Below are positions 16,963 to 26,733 of a stretch of 64,000 nt of DNA, piece by piece; the stretch's first letter is position 1; every line of letters begins with the position of its first letter. The position numbers and the translations under genes were made by a program. The stretch is from a bacterium (GTDB lineage: Bacteria; Vulcanimicrobiota; Vulcanimicrobiia; Vulcanimicrobiales; Vulcanimicrobiaceae). The stretch is from contig JAKBKY010000002.1 in NCBI GenBank assembly GCA_021832345.1, forward strand, positions 186,001 to 250,000. The letters run 5' to 3'. The notes under the pieces are model-generated. The model saw only the letters and a program-made list of their open reading frames with translations, did no database searches and was not told the DNA's origin.

Positions 16963-18214
16963 GCTGATTGCGGTCGGCACCGAGCTTCTGCTCGGTCAAC
17001 TCGTCGATACGAATACGGCGTTCATCGCGGCGCAACTCGCGCAGGTGGGTATCGATGTCTATGCCACGCACGCCGTGGGCGACAACCGTGGGCGCATTGC
17101 GCGGGCGATCTCGGATGCTTGGCAGCGCAGTGACGGCGTCATCCTGACCGGAGGGCTGGGTCCGACGGTCGACGACCTCACCAAAGAGGCAATCTGTGAT
17201 GCACTGGGCGTCGCCGCCGAGTTTCATGAGCCCAGTCTTCAGACGATGGAGGCGATGTTTGCCGCTCTAGGCCGGCCGATGCGCGAGAATAATCGGCGGC
17301 AAGCCTATCTTCCGCAGGGGAGTACGGCATTGCCCAACCCGCATGGAACGGCACCGGGAGTTCTGGCATTTCGCGGGGACGGCAAGTTCGTCGCGGCGCT
17401 GCCCGGCGTTCCCGGTGAGATGCGTCCCATGCTGCTCGAGCAACTGCTTCCGCGTTTGCGGCAACGCTTTGCACTTGAGCAGATGATCGTGACGCGCGTC
17501 CTGCATACCGTCAACCTCGGTGAATCCGAGATCGATCACCGGATCGTCGATCTCTTCGAGCGCGGGGAGAACCCCAAGATTGCGGTCTTGGCGCACGACG
17601 CGCTCTGCGACGTCAAGATCATGGCCAAGGCCGGCTGCGCCGCCGCCGCGCAGGCGTTGATCGCCGATGTGGAGCCGGTGCTGGGTGAGCGCTTGAAGGG
17701 CTTCGTGTACGGCGTCGACGAGATGACGCTCGAGGGGGCGGTCCATAAGGCGTTACGACAGCTTGGCAGCACTCTTGCGGTTGCAGAATCCTGCACCGGC
17801 GGCCGTATCGCGGCCGCACTGACGGCCGTCCCTGGTGCCTCGCGGTCGTTCGTCGGTGCCGTTGTGGCGTATGACAATGCGGTCAAGGAGTCCCTGCTCG
17901 ACGTGGATGCCGATCTCTTGGCTCGCGAGGGTGCCGTCAGCGAGGCCGCGGTGCGCGCCATGGCGCTGGGCGTGCGCCGGCGTCTGGGCAGCGATGTGGG
18001 TCTGGCAACCACCGGCATTGCGGGTCCGGATGGGGGGACTTCGAGCAAACCCGTCGGCCTGGTCTGGCTTGGACTCGCCTTGCCCGGCGGCAGAGTCGAA
18101 ACTCGCGAGCTCCACATTCCCGGCGATCGCGCGCGGGTCGCGAGTCGAGCGACGATCGCGGCGTTGGGGCTGGCCTGGAAGCAACTGGCCGCTTCCCCCG
18201 GGTCACCCGGGTGA
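16949..18214 (+). CDS. cinA: CinA: MoCF domain plus nicotinamide-nucleotide amidohydrolase
   Basis: The N-terminal half shows the competence/damage-inducible MoCF fold (ELIAVGTELLLGQLVDTNT, ILTGGLGPTVDDLTKEAI). The C-terminal half is the PncC-type deamidase (VAESCTGGRIAAALTAVPGASRSF and GLATTGIAGPDGG), which converts NMN to nicotinate mononucleotide. This ties it to NAD recycling beside nadE. ATG at 16949 is within the previous gene's last codons (14-bp overlap). Confidence 0.92.
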   Translation: MNNVELIAVGTELLLGQLVDTNTAFIAAQLAQVGIDVYATHAVGDNRGRIARAISDAWQRSDGVILTGGLGPTVDDLTKEAICDALGVAAEFHEPSLQTMEAMFAALGRPMRENNRRQAYLPQGSTALPNPHGTAPGVLAFRGDGKFVAALPGVPGEMRPMLLEQLLPRLRQRFALEQMIVTRVLHTVNLGESEIDHRIVDLFERGENPKIAVLAHDALCDVKIMAKAGCAAAAQALIADVEPVLGERLKGFVYGVDEMTLEGAVHKALRQLGSTLAVAESCTGGRIAAALTAVPGASRSFVGAVVAYDNAVKESLLDVDADLLAREGAVSEAAVRAMALGVRRRLGSDVGLATTGIAGPDGGTSSKPVGLVWLGLALPGGRVETRELHIPGDRARVASRATIAALGLAWKQLAASPGSPG

Positions 18215-18418
18215 GCGGGCGCGCCCGGTTGACGGGCGATTGTCGTGTCGGCGGGGAACTTTCAATCACGTGTGAACGTACCTCATCGAAGGGGTCAGCT
18301 CACGCGAGCGGTTGGCCTTTCGGAGCCTCGCGGCGGAAGAGTTCGATGCTTCGTTTTGCTCAGACGCCGGCCGGCCGGAGTGGTAGAGATCACTGCAGGT
18401 GAACCAAGGAGAGAGATG

Positions 18419-20608
18419 ATGCGTTCCTCGTCTGTTGACCGGCTTATCGGTTTACTGCTGTCGGCAACGCTGCTGGCCGCCTGCAGCGCCGCCGGTGGCG
18501 GCGGAATTATTCCGACACCGCCGTCGCCGCCGCCGACGCAGAGTTGCGTCACGGGACTCTCGACCATCGCCTCAAACGGTACGCCGATGCCGCGGCCGAC
18601 CTCGATCTCACCGACGCCCTCGCCGATAACGATCAGCTCGAACCCTTCGGGGCTCACGGTCTTCCTCGACGGCGGCAACGTGGGGTTGACGCCCGTCTCG
18701 ACGACGCCGCAGTTTGCCGCGGCGATGCACCAGATTGCGTTCTCGCCGAGCAACGGGGCGCCGACCTATACCGTCTGCTTCGATCAGACGGCCGAAGCGT
18801 CGCTGCCGATCTACTACAACCAGCGTGCCGATACGCAAGGCAGTGTCACCGTCACGACCCAGAGCGTCATGCGCCGGACGAGCGCGGCTTTGCCGGTCTC
18901 TGCCGCCATGGTGCGCCGTCTTCCGACCTCGGGCGGGGCGCCCGGCTCCGCCTTTGCGCCGAACCTCATCGAGGTCGAGTACAACGGCAGTGCCGTGCGA
19001 GCGGGGCGCGTCGATCCCGCAGAACTTGAAGCTGCCGCCGGCGTCCGCTCGGCGCGGACGATCTCGCCGCCGGGGCTCTCCTACGTGGATCGCGTGCTGG
19101 TCGTGCCGGCGCGGAAGCGCGATGCGATTGCGGCGCGTCTTCGCGGTCAGCCCGGCGTCGTTAGCGTGAGCTACGCGCAGTATCGCTACCCCAAAGATGT
19201 TCCGGTCTACCCGACATCTCCCGGGTATGCGTCGGCACCGCAGTGGGATATGGGTTTAGCGACGCTTCCGACGATCGATATGCCCTACGCATGGGGCAGT
19301 AGCGCAGGATTCGGCTCCGCGTCGATTCCGATCGCTATCATCGACACCGGTATCGATACAAGCGTCTCGAATACGTTCGTGCAGGATGACCTCATTCCTA
19401 AAATCACCTACGCGGAGTCGGACGTCAACGGCACGACCACGCCATGCCCGGCGGCACCCATCACCGGCTGCACCACCGTCCAGGACGACGACGGCCACGG
19501 TACGGATGTCGCCGGCATCGCCGGTGCCATCGATACGGCGGCGCAGGGGTTCGCGGGCACCGCAGGCGGAACGTCGATGCAGATCTATAAGATATTCTCC
19601 GGGTCGAGCGCACTAACAACCGACGAAGCGCAAGCGATCTATGATGCGGTTGTTCAAGGGGCGAAGGTCATCAACTTGAGTCTGGGTTCATGTCAGCAAC
19701 CTGGTTCCGGACCCGATCCCTTTGAAGAGAACGCGGTGGAGTACGCCCTGTCGCAAGGCGTCTTCGTTGCCGCTGCGGCCGGAAACGAACGCAATCAATC
19801 GAGCAGCTCGTGCCCCGGTGGGGGTTTGACCCTCGATTACCCGGCCGCGTATCCGGGCGTGATGGCCGTTGGGGCGAGCGCTCTGCACGACGGCGGAACC
19901 GGCAACCCCTCGCAGGCAACCGAATACGTGGCCTCCTACTCGAACACGGGACCGGGGCTAGGCGTGGTTGCACCGGGTGGGGATCCAAGCTCGACATCGG
20001 ATAGCGATCCGTTGCATTGGATCACCAACCTCTACTCGACGACGGGAAATCCCCCGTGTACCAACCCCGCGCAGTGTGCCGTTGAGATCGCCGGCACCTC
20101 GATGGCCACGCCGCACGTCGCCGGAGCGGCGGCGCTGATGCTCTCGGCCAATTCGAGTCTCACCCCCGCACAGCTCAACCGGATCATCGATTCGACCGCC
20201 GATGATATCGGCGATCCGAACCAAGGCTACGGGCGGTTAGATGTCTATCGTGCCATGGCGGTCGTCACCGGCACCCTGCACCCGCCCGCGTATGTGCCTA
20301 GCGGCATGCAATTGGTGGTCTTCGCCTACACCAACTCGGGCGCCGTCAACGCCGCGCCGCAGATCATCGACGAGACCTTCCCGCAGGGTATCCTGGTGAA
20401 CCAGAACGGAAGCTTCCGCATCGCCGATATCCCGGCGACCGCCGGGGCGTATAAGATCGGCGTTTGGTACGATGCCAACGCAGACGGGAAGGTTGATGCG
20501 GGTGACTACTTTGGTGCCTCCGGGTCCTGTACGCCGAACGCCCCCTGCACGAGCGCACAGAGTATCTCGGTGGCGCCGGTCACGAGTTCAGGCTTTGCGC
20601 TCCCCTGA
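18419..20608 (+). CDS. Subtilisin-like (S8) serine peptidase, lipoprotein
   Basis: The start has AAGGAG at 18406-18411; tandem ATGs lie at 18416 and 18419. A lipoprotein signal ends at LLAAC, followed by a Pro-rich linker, a PEGA-like segment (ISSNPSGLTVFLDGGNVG) and an inhibitor-like prodomain. The catalytic triad is Asp in IAIIDTGID, His in DDDGHGTDVAGIAG and Ser in GTSMATPHVAG. The C-terminal about 100 aa include a Ca-binding-like DANADGKVDAGD. It likely acts outside the membrane. 729 aa. Confidence 0.9.
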   Translation: MRSSSVDRLIGLLLSATLLAACSAAGGGGIIPTPPSPPPTQSCVTGLSTIASNGTPMPRPTSISPTPSPITISSNPSGLTVFLDGGNVGLTPVSTTPQFAAAMHQIAFSPSNGAPTYTVCFDQTAEASLPIYYNQRADTQGSVTVTTQSVMRRTSAALPVSAAMVRRLPTSGGAPGSAFAPNLIEVEYNGSAVRAGRVDPAELEAAAGVRSARTISPPGLSYVDRVLVVPARKRDAIAARLRGQPGVVSVSYAQYRYPKDVPVYPTSPGYASAPQWDMGLATLPTIDMPYAWGSSAGFGSASIPIAIIDTGIDTSVSNTFVQDDLIPKITYAESDVNGTTTPCPAAPITGCTTVQDDDGHGTDVAGIAGAIDTAAQGFAGTAGGTSMQIYKIFSGSSALTTDEAQAIYDAVVQGAKVINLSLGSCQQPGSGPDPFEENAVEYALSQGVFVAAAAGNERNQSSSSCPGGGLTLDYPAAYPGVMAVGASALHDGGTGNPSQATEYVASYSNTGPGLGVVAPGGDPSSTSDSDPLHWITNLYSTTGNPPCTNPAQCAVEIAGTSMATPHVAGAAALMLSANSSLTPAQLNRIIDSTADDIGDPNQGYGRLDVYRAMAVVTGTLHPPAYVPSGMQLVVFAYTNSGAVNAAPQIIDETFPQGILVNQNGSFRIADIPATAGAYKIGVWYDANADGKVDAGDYFGASGSCTPNAPCTSAQSISVAPVTSSGFALP

Positions 20609-22106
20609 GACGGCGTCCTCCGGCGCAGATCTGGGAGAGTACTGCCGCTTCGCGGAGGCGGTTCCGCAGATCACCTGGATCGCCGATCGAATGGGCCGGC
20701 CGGAGTACTTCAACGCGCGGTGGTTTGAGTATACCGGTCGGTCGGAGGCGCTCTGCCTTGGCCTTGGGTGGCAGCAGCTCGTTCACCCGCACGATCTGGT
20801 TCGTATGACCGAGGCTCGGCGTCGCACCCTGGAGAGTGGCGAAGACTTCGAAGTCGAGTATCGATTACGCCGCCGGGACGGCGTCTATCGCTGGTTCTTA
20901 GCACGCTCCGTTCCCATACGCGCTGCGGACGCGAGCATCTGGAAGTGGTTTGGGACCTGCACGGATATTCACGATCAGAAGCACGCCGAGGGCGTCTTGC
21001 GTCTCTTCGCGAGTGCCGGGCGGCTCTTCGGCGAAACCTTGGATCCCGTGACCATCGCCGGTCACGTGGCCGATCTGCTGGTGCCGGAGTTTGCCGAGGC
21101 GATCGACGTGTTCATCGTCCGCGACGGCGCCTTGGAGCGTCTCGTGTCGCGCCCGTCCTCGGAGACGACGAGCGTGGTGCGTGCAGAGGCGATCGAACGC
21201 TGTATCGCGATGCGGCAGACGATGCGCATGGCCGACGGTACGCGCTTGCTGCCGCTGATCGCCCGTGGAATCTGCTTCGGAGCGCTGCGCATCGTCGTGC
21301 GCGATGAGGCCCGCTTCGCCCTCGAGGACCTGCAGGTGGGCAACGAGCTGGGCCACCGTGCCGCCGTCGCGCTGGACAATGCCCTGCGCTATCAGCGCGA
21401 GCATTGGGTCTCCGAAGAGCTACAACGTGCCATTCTCCCTCCGCGCTTGCCGAGCGTGCCCGGTGCGCGGCTGTCGTGGGCTTACGTGCCCGCCGCCAGT
21501 GAGTTGTTGGTGGGCGGCGATTGGTACGATGCGTTCGCGTTAGATGATGGCCGGATCGGCCTGTCCATCGGCGATGTGACGGGGCACGGGTTGGATGCAG
21601 CGGTGGTGATGGCGGAGATGCGCCAAGCGGTGCGCTTCGCGGCGATGGAAGGCTTCGAGCCGCAGCGTGTGCTCGATCACGCCGACCGCATGTTGCGCAG
21701 CCAACGCCCGGAGGCGATCGCGACGGCGGGTTTCGGCATCTACGATCCCACCGCGCGAACGTTGGTCTATGCGAACGCCGGTCACCCGTCGCCGCTGCTC
21801 GCGTCGGATGATGCAGAGGTGAGCGCACTCGACGTCGATGGTCTGCCCTTGGGAATGCGTAGTCTTGGCAGCGGCGCGCAGCGGGGGGTCGAGCTCGCCT
21901 CGGGGACGCTCGCGGTCTTCTATACCGACGGCTTGACCGAATACGGCCGCGATGCGCTTGGCGGCGAGATCCGCTTGCGGGCAGCCGTCGCGGCGCAGCG
22001 GCAGACGCCCGGGAAGGACTCGGCGCGTTGCATCTACGCGCGGGTCATGCCGGAGCATCCGGAGCACACCGACGACACGGCGCTGCTCACGCTCTACGTG
22101 GAGTAA
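20595..22106 (+). CDS. PAS-GAF-SpoIIE (PP2C) serine phosphatase
   Basis: A PAS domain (FAEAVPQITWIADRMGRPEY, ending in IHDQKHAE) is followed by a GAF-like region and a C-terminal SpoIIE phosphatase (SELLVGGDWYDAF, ISIGDVTGHGLDAA-type LSIGDVTGHGLDAAVVMAEM, YANAGHPSPLL, FYTDGLTEYG). Such RsbU/RsbP-like enzymes dephosphorylate anti-anti-sigma factors in stress switches. No anti-sigma gene is in the window. TTG at 20595 overlaps the peptidase stop by 14 bp; the true start is uncertain. Confidence 0.85.
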   Translation: MRSPETASSGADLGEYCRFAEAVPQITWIADRMGRPEYFNARWFEYTGRSEALCLGLGWQQLVHPHDLVRMTEARRRTLESGEDFEVEYRLRRRDGVYRWFLARSVPIRAADASIWKWFGTCTDIHDQKHAEGVLRLFASAGRLFGETLDPVTIAGHVADLLVPEFAEAIDVFIVRDGALERLVSRPSSETTSVVRAEAIERCIAMRQTMRMADGTRLLPLIARGICFGALRIVVRDEARFALEDLQVGNELGHRAAVALDNALRYQREHWVSEELQRAILPPRLPSVPGARLSWAYVPAASELLVGGDWYDAFALDDGRIGLSIGDVTGHGLDAAVVMAEMRQAVRFAAMEGFEPQRVLDHADRMLRSQRPEAIATAGFGIYDPTARTLVYANAGHPSPLLASDDAEVSALDVDGLPLGMRSLGSGAQRGVELASGTLAVFYTDGLTEYGRDALGGEIRLRAAVAAQRQTPGKDSARCIYARVMPEHPEHTDDTALLTLYVE

Positions 22107-23125
22107 CCCACGGCGCAGAGCGCGCGCTGGGTGACGAGCGCTTCTTCGAAGGTCGGCAGCGCATTGGATTCCCGGCTACCGTCGATGCGCGCGAGGAACG
22201 CATCGTAGAGTTCCATCAAGAGCGGGACGTGGTCGTTGATCGCCGCAAATCGAGCGTAGGTGGACGGCTTGCAGCCAAGTTCAGACGTCTCCTCGTCGTC
22301 GACGCTGAAGAGGCGCATGGAGGCCAGATCCGTGCCGCTGGCGATGGCCGTGCGTCCTTCTGCGTGTGCCGCAAAGGTGAGCGAACGTACCGCAGTTGTC
22401 GCATCGACGCTCACGCGCGCTACCAGACCGGAGCCATACTCCAAGAGCGCGAAGGCACCGTCGTCGACATCGCTCGTGAACGGGCCCACCTCGTCGCGCC
22501 GGTTGGGGTTGGCGGTCCGTAGCAGACCCGCCACGTGGACCGGAGGCCGTCCCGCATACCAGTTCGCCGTGTCGATGAGGTGCGAGAGCAGGGCACCGGC
22601 GATGCCCCCACCGCGGCGTCGCTCGAACCACCACCCACGCGCTCGTAGCGCACTTGCGCTCAGGCGACCGTCGAGATGGGTGATCTCGATCTGGCGCAAT
22701 GGCGTGAGGTGCCCGTTGTCGATCATCTCCTTGATCGCGGCACGCTCGGCCACCCAGCGGAACTCGTGGACGACTCCACAGATGGCCGGGCTATCCGTTG
22801 CGGCTGCACAGAGTTCTTCGGCTTGCGCCACGTTCAGCGTGAAGGGCTTTTCGCAGAGCACGTGTTTGCCGGCGGCCAAACATGCGAGCACGTCGTCGCG
22901 GTGGGCGAACGGCGGCGATGCAACCACTACCGCATCGAGCGCAACGCCGTCGAGCATCTGCGCGCATGAAGCGAAAGCATGCGGGATAGCGCGGTTGGCC
23001 GCGATCTGCGCAGCGCTGTGCGGTGAAGCCAGCGCTACGACGTCGAAACGGGGATGCGCAAGCAGAGCCGGCAGATGGGAGCTCACCCCAAAGCCGGCAC
23101 CGACGATTCCAATGCGAATGTTCAT
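22094..23125 (-). CDS. Gfo/Idh/MocA-family oxidoreductase
   Basis: The Rossmann motif GIVGAGFGVSSHLPAL starts the protein, and the catalytic-region EKP appears in HVLCEKPFTLN. These NAD(P)-dependent enzymes oxidise or reduce sugars, inositols and related alcohols. ATG at 23125 overlaps the aminotransferase TGA (ATGA). It is the last gene of the LuxE/LuxC operon and ends 13 bp inside the convergent SpoIIE-phosphatase gene. 343 aa. Confidence 0.88.
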   Translation of the reverse strand: MNIRIGIVGAGFGVSSHLPALLAHPRFDVVALASPHSAAQIAANRAIPHAFASCAQMLDGVALDAVVVASPPFAHRDDVLACLAAGKHVLCEKPFTLNVAQAEELCAAATDSPAICGVVHEFRWVAERAAIKEMIDNGHLTPLRQIEITHLDGRLSASALRARGWWFERRRGGGIAGALLSHLIDTANWYAGRPPVHVAGLLRTANPNRRDEVGPFTSDVDDGAFALLEYGSGLVARVSVDATTAVRSLTFAAHAEGRTAIASGTDLASMRLFSVDDEETSELGCKPSTYARFAAINDHVPLLMELYDAFLARIDGSRESNALPTFEEALVTQRALCAVGYST

Positions 23126-24426
23126 AAGGCCTCCGTCTGCGCGATGGCGCGTTCGAGAAGATCGATGGCTCGATCGAGTTGCCGCTCGCCGATGACCAGC
23201 GGCGGTGCGACGACAAGGACGTTCCCGGTTGGGCCGGACTGTAGGGTGATGACCCCAAGAGCGAGCGCTTGCGCGACGACCCGTGCGGCAAGGGCGCCGT
23301 TCGCCAACTCGATGCCCCACAGCAGGCCGCGTCCCCGCACCTCCCGCACGCAGGCGAGTCGGCGCAGGACCGCTAGCCGCTCACCGAGCGGCACGCCGAG
23401 CCGCTCTGCGCGCTCGACCAGCCGTCCGCGTTCGAGTTCACCGATGGTTGCGAGCGCCGCCGCCGCGCCCATGGGGTTGCCTAAGTAGGTGGAGGTATGC
23501 AGCGCTTCTCCGCTTGAGAGCGGCCAGGCATCCATAATCTTCCCTCGCGCAACGGTCGCCGAGATGGGGAAGCCGCCGCCCAGCGCCTTTCCGACGCAGA
23601 TGATGTCCGGCACGACGTCTTCGTGTTGAGCTGCGAACCACGAGCCGGTTCTCCCGAATCCAGTGTAGATCTCATCGAAGATCAGCAGCAGGTGGAGCTC
23701 GTCACAGAGTGTGCGCAGACCGGGTAGCCAACCAGGCGGCGGGACGATGCACCCGCCTCGCCCCTGGATCGGCTCGACGATCATCGCTGCGATATCGCTG
23801 CGCCCGCGCAACCGATCGCGCATCGCTGCAAGAGCGTGCGCCGCGCTCGTAGCACCCGCGCGTGGATACTCGAGCAGGAGCGTCGTATTCGGGAGCACCT
23901 CCGCGAACGGCGTGCGAAACTTCTCGATGCCGCAGAGCTCGAGCGCCCCGAGCGAAAGCCCGTGATAGCCGCCGGCGAAGGCCGCAAATGCCGGCTTGCC
24001 CGTCGCGAGGACGGCGGTCTTCATGGCGGCCTCGACGGCCTCAGAGCCCGTCGTCGAGAGGAAGGCTTTATCCAAACCCGCCGGCAGAATCTGCACCAGG
24101 CGTTCGAGAAGCCGGCTGCGAGCCTCCGTGGGATGCACGTCGCCCATCCCGTGGACAAGGCGCGACGCTTGATCGGCGATGGCCGACACGACGTACGGGT
24201 TGGCGTGGCCGACATTGGCTACGCCGAAGGCCGAGGTAAGATCGAGGTAGCGATTGCCGTCGACATCGGTGACGACGACACCCTGCGCCGACTCCCAAAA
24301 GACCGGGAAGTCGTCCGCGAGATAGGCGACGTTGCGAGACTCGTAGCGCTGGAGTCCTGCGCGCAGTTGAAGGCTCAACGGGCCGGGAATGCTCGTGCGA
24401 ATCGCTTCAACGTCGTCGGTACTCAC
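23122..24426 (-). CDS. Class III PLP-dependent aminotransferase
   Basis: The chain shows DGNRYLDLTSAFGVANVGHANP, STTGSEAVEAAMKTA (phosphate binding), LIFDEIYTGFGRTGSWFA with the PLP-contacting Asp, and GKALGGGFPISA with the Schiff-base Lys. The family transfers amino groups to aldehydes or ketones (GABA, ornithine and diamine aminotransferases). A GTG at 24426 overlaps the LuxC TGA (GTGA); an in-frame GTG at 24441 is also possible. Placed after an aldehyde-forming pair, it could make an amine. Confidence 0.9.
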   Translation of the reverse strand: MSTDDVEAIRTSIPGPLSLQLRAGLQRYESRNVAYLADDFPVFWESAQGVVVTDVDGNRYLDLTSAFGVANVGHANPYVVSAIADQASRLVHGMGDVHPTEARSRLLERLVQILPAGLDKAFLSTTGSEAVEAAMKTAVLATGKPAFAAFAGGYHGLSLGALELCGIEKFRTPFAEVLPNTTLLLEYPRAGATSAAHALAAMRDRLRGRSDIAAMIVEPIQGRGGCIVPPPGWLPGLRTLCDELHLLLIFDEIYTGFGRTGSWFAAQHEDVVPDIICVGKALGGGFPISATVARGKIMDAWPLSSGEALHTSTYLGNPMGAAAALATIGELERGRLVERAERLGVPLGERLAVLRRLACVREVRGRGLLWGIELANGALAARVVAQALALGVITLQSGPTGNVLVVAPPLVIGERQLDRAIDLLERAIAQTEAL

Positions 24427-25646
24427 GCCATCGTTACCCACTTGATGAAATCGGCTATTCGAGGACGACCGCCGTGCGTCGCGTCGAGTGGCGGCCGCTG
24501 AAGCCGGCCGAACGTTGCGACGCGATTGACCCGTGCCTGCAGCGCGATCTTCGCGATCTCGGGAGAGAGTTCCGGGAGCGCCATCGCCTCAAGCGCTAGG
24601 CCGTGCCTCCGGAGATAGGCGAGCATGTCGTCAGGGCCGTCCACCGCCCGCACCTCAAGGATTCTCCCCAGAAAGAGCGGCGGTTCGTCCATCGGCGGAT
24701 CGACCACGAGTGCCCAGCTCCCGTTCGTGCCTGCGTACACGGCTCCGCCGGCGTTGGCCGCGCGAAACGCGGCCGTGCGACGAGCCTGGGCGGCGGCCGG
24801 TGTTGGTCCCGGCGGGAACTCCACGACTGCGCGCTCGAACGCAGCAGCGAGAAGTTCGGCCATGCGCGCCGTGCTGACCGCTGCGCCGCGTTGTGCAAAG
24901 AGCGCGTGCAGACTCAAACACCCTTCGCCGTCGTAGAGCACCGCATCGCGTGCGGCGCCGTCCGCCAACACCGCTGCGGAGCGTTCATCGCGCAATGCCT
25001 CGCGCGTGATGTAGCCGACGCTCGCCATTGGGCCGAATCCTAGGAAGCGCGCCATCGGTGCGCAAGCCGCACGGATGCGCAAAAGCGCTCGGTCACCGCC
25101 AAACGCGACGACGGCATCGAACGGCTGAAGGTCGTACACTTGCGTATCGGAGTCCCACGTGAGCGCTTGGGCGGCGTCACGCATCTCGCCGAGCTCTTGG
25201 GCCAAGGTGTCGCAGAATGCGCCCAACAGTCCATCCGCGCGATCCTTCACCACGATGTCACACTTGGCGAGGAGCGCAAAGATCGCGGGCAGCAACGCGA
25301 CGCCGATGGTCGTGCGGCTACTGATGATGCAGACGCGGCCGATGGGGCTCGCATGGGTCGGCGACGAACCGGGTCGTTCAACGAAGCCGTCAAGGACGTC
25401 GAGGCCTCCGAGCTCGCGGGTGACGACGCGTGCCAGCGCGCCGGTGTCGATCTCGTCGAAGAGGGCATCCAGGGCATACTCGACGACGGGCAACGCATAT
25501 CCGGTGCGCGCCGCCAGCCGATCGATCGTGCGCACGCGCGGTGCGAAGTCCTCGTTTCGCCAGCGTTGCGCCGCATCGCCGATCGCGGCGAGAATGCGGC
25601 GTGCCGGGATCTGTGAGAGAGCCGTTACGCCGTGCCGGTCAGACAC
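24423..25646 (-). CDS. LuxC-like acyl-CoA/acyl-protein reductase
   Basis: The 407-aa protein matches the LuxC acyl reductase family (PF05893 type): SPIGRVCIISSRTTIGVALLP, QPFDAVVAFGGDRALLRIR, and the probable acyl-accepting Cys in YDGEGCLSLHALFAQRG near residue 243. The family reduces activated fatty acids to aldehydes with NADPH. GTG at 25646 overlaps the LuxE stop by 8 bp. No luciferase gene (luxAB) is nearby, so a role in light emission is unlikely here. Confidence 0.85.
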   Translation of the reverse strand: MSDRHGVTALSQIPARRILAAIGDAAQRWRNEDFAPRVRTIDRLAARTGYALPVVEYALDALFDEIDTGALARVVTRELGGLDVLDGFVERPGSSPTHASPIGRVCIISSRTTIGVALLPAIFALLAKCDIVVKDRADGLLGAFCDTLAQELGEMRDAAQALTWDSDTQVYDLQPFDAVVAFGGDRALLRIRAACAPMARFLGFGPMASVGYITREALRDERSAAVLADGAARDAVLYDGEGCLSLHALFAQRGAAVSTARMAELLAAAFERAVVEFPPGPTPAAAQARRTAAFRAANAGGAVYAGTNGSWALVVDPPMDEPPLFLGRILEVRAVDGPDDMLAYLRRHGLALEAMALPELSPEIAKIALQARVNRVATFGRLQRPPLDATHGGRPRIADFIKWVTMA

Positions 25647-26733
25647 CGTGGCGTGCACGCAGGGTTTGCGCATCGAGGGAGCAGCCCCGCGGCTCACTAC
25701 CCTCCTGCCGTCCGTGCAAGAGGATTCCATCTTGGGTCTCTACCCCCAGATCGTCGCTGGCGATAGCCACGCACGACGAACGATTGGCCAGATCCACATG
25801 AACGAGCGTACCGAGCGTTCCCGGCGCCAAGCGCCGGTCGTTCTCGCCGATGGCGTAGGCCCGCAGCCACGGCGGCGCACGTTTGACGCGCGTGGCTACG
25901 TCGTCGTACCACTGCGAGGTGAGTTCGGTCATCCCGTACTCGGCGATAATGCGGTTGGGCGGGATGCCGAGTCGCTGCGTGAGGCCGGCGTAGAGTTGCT
26001 CGCGGTCGATTACGCGACTGCGCCCCTTGAATCCGCCGGTCTCCATCACGCGCGATCCGGCCGGAAGTTCGAGGTGAACTCCACGTTCGGCGACGAGGTC
26101 AAGGAGCGCCACGAAGGCGAACGCCGTGCCCGGAATACAGACGGGTTGCCGGTCACGGATCGCCTCTTGAGCGTCGGCCAGGAATGCTTCGATGAAGAAG
26201 TCGTCGCCGCGCAGATACCACCCGGTCGCCGCGTCGCCGCGCTCCGCGCAGATGCGGCCAAGCATGTATCCAAGCGAGGAATCGGGACGATCCGAGGGGT
26301 TGGGAACGAGATTGAGGTAACGCAGCCGCGCTCCGTCGGAGAGCACGAAACGGTCGAATCCGGCCAGGAGCGCCGCGTCGTAGAGCGTGCGCGTCTCCAT
26401 GTAGTGCCGGCCGCCGATGCCCGAAGTCGTTCCGCTCGTCACGAAGGCGAGCGCCGCGAGGGTTGGGTCGAACGTTGCCAGCGTGGTCTCTCGGTACGCC
26501 GATGTGGGGACGGGCGGGATGCGATCCCACGACGGCGGCATGGCCTCAAGCGTGACGCCCAGGCTCGCGCAGTAGCGAGCGTAGGGTGCGTTGTAACGTA
26601 GCTGGTGCGCGAAGATCGCGAGCGCCAGTTCGTCGAACTCGGCATCCGTGAGGGCGGTGCCCGCCATGTGCCAACGCCCGATGACCCGTAGGATCTCCGC
26701 ATCGAGAGCTTGGGCCTGCCGTTGGTAACTCAT
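25639..26733 (-). CDS. LuxE-like acyl-protein synthetase
   Basis: The 364-aa chain has the adenylate-forming signatures of LuxE/PaaK relatives: AFVTSGTTSGIGGRHY (P-loop-like), VMETGGFKGRSR and IAEYGMTELTSQWYDD. LuxE activates a fatty acid as acyl-AMP and holds it for LuxC. ATG at 26733 overlaps the CoA-binding gene stop (ATGA). The acid substrate is unknown; the pair with LuxC strongly implies acid-to-aldehyde reduction. Confidence 0.85.
   Translation of the reverse strand: MSYQRQAQALDAEILRVIGRWHMAGTALTDAEFDELALAIFAHQLRYNAPYARYCASLGVTLEAMPPSWDRIPPVPTSAYRETTLATFDPTLAALAFVTSGTTSGIGGRHYMETRTLYDAALLAGFDRFVLSDGARLRYLNLVPNPSDRPDSSLGYMLGRICAERGDAATGWYLRGDDFFIEAFLADAQEAIRDRQPVCIPGTAFAFVALLDLVAERGVHLELPAGSRVMETGGFKGRSRVIDREQLYAGLTQRLGIPPNRIIAEYGMTELTSQWYDDVATRVKRAPPWLRAYAIGENDRRLAPGTLGTLVHVDLANRSSCVAIASDDLGVETQDGILLHGRQEGSEPRGCSLDAQTLRARHGV

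Noticed and set aside
18215-18418. Cyclic di-GMP riboswitch before the subtilase
   Set aside because: No GEMM consensus blocks were seen; only a good ribosome-binding site.
24423-26733. Bioluminescence operon
   Set aside because: LuxC- and LuxE-like genes are present, but luxA, luxB and luxD are not, and the neighbours suggest a different pathway.
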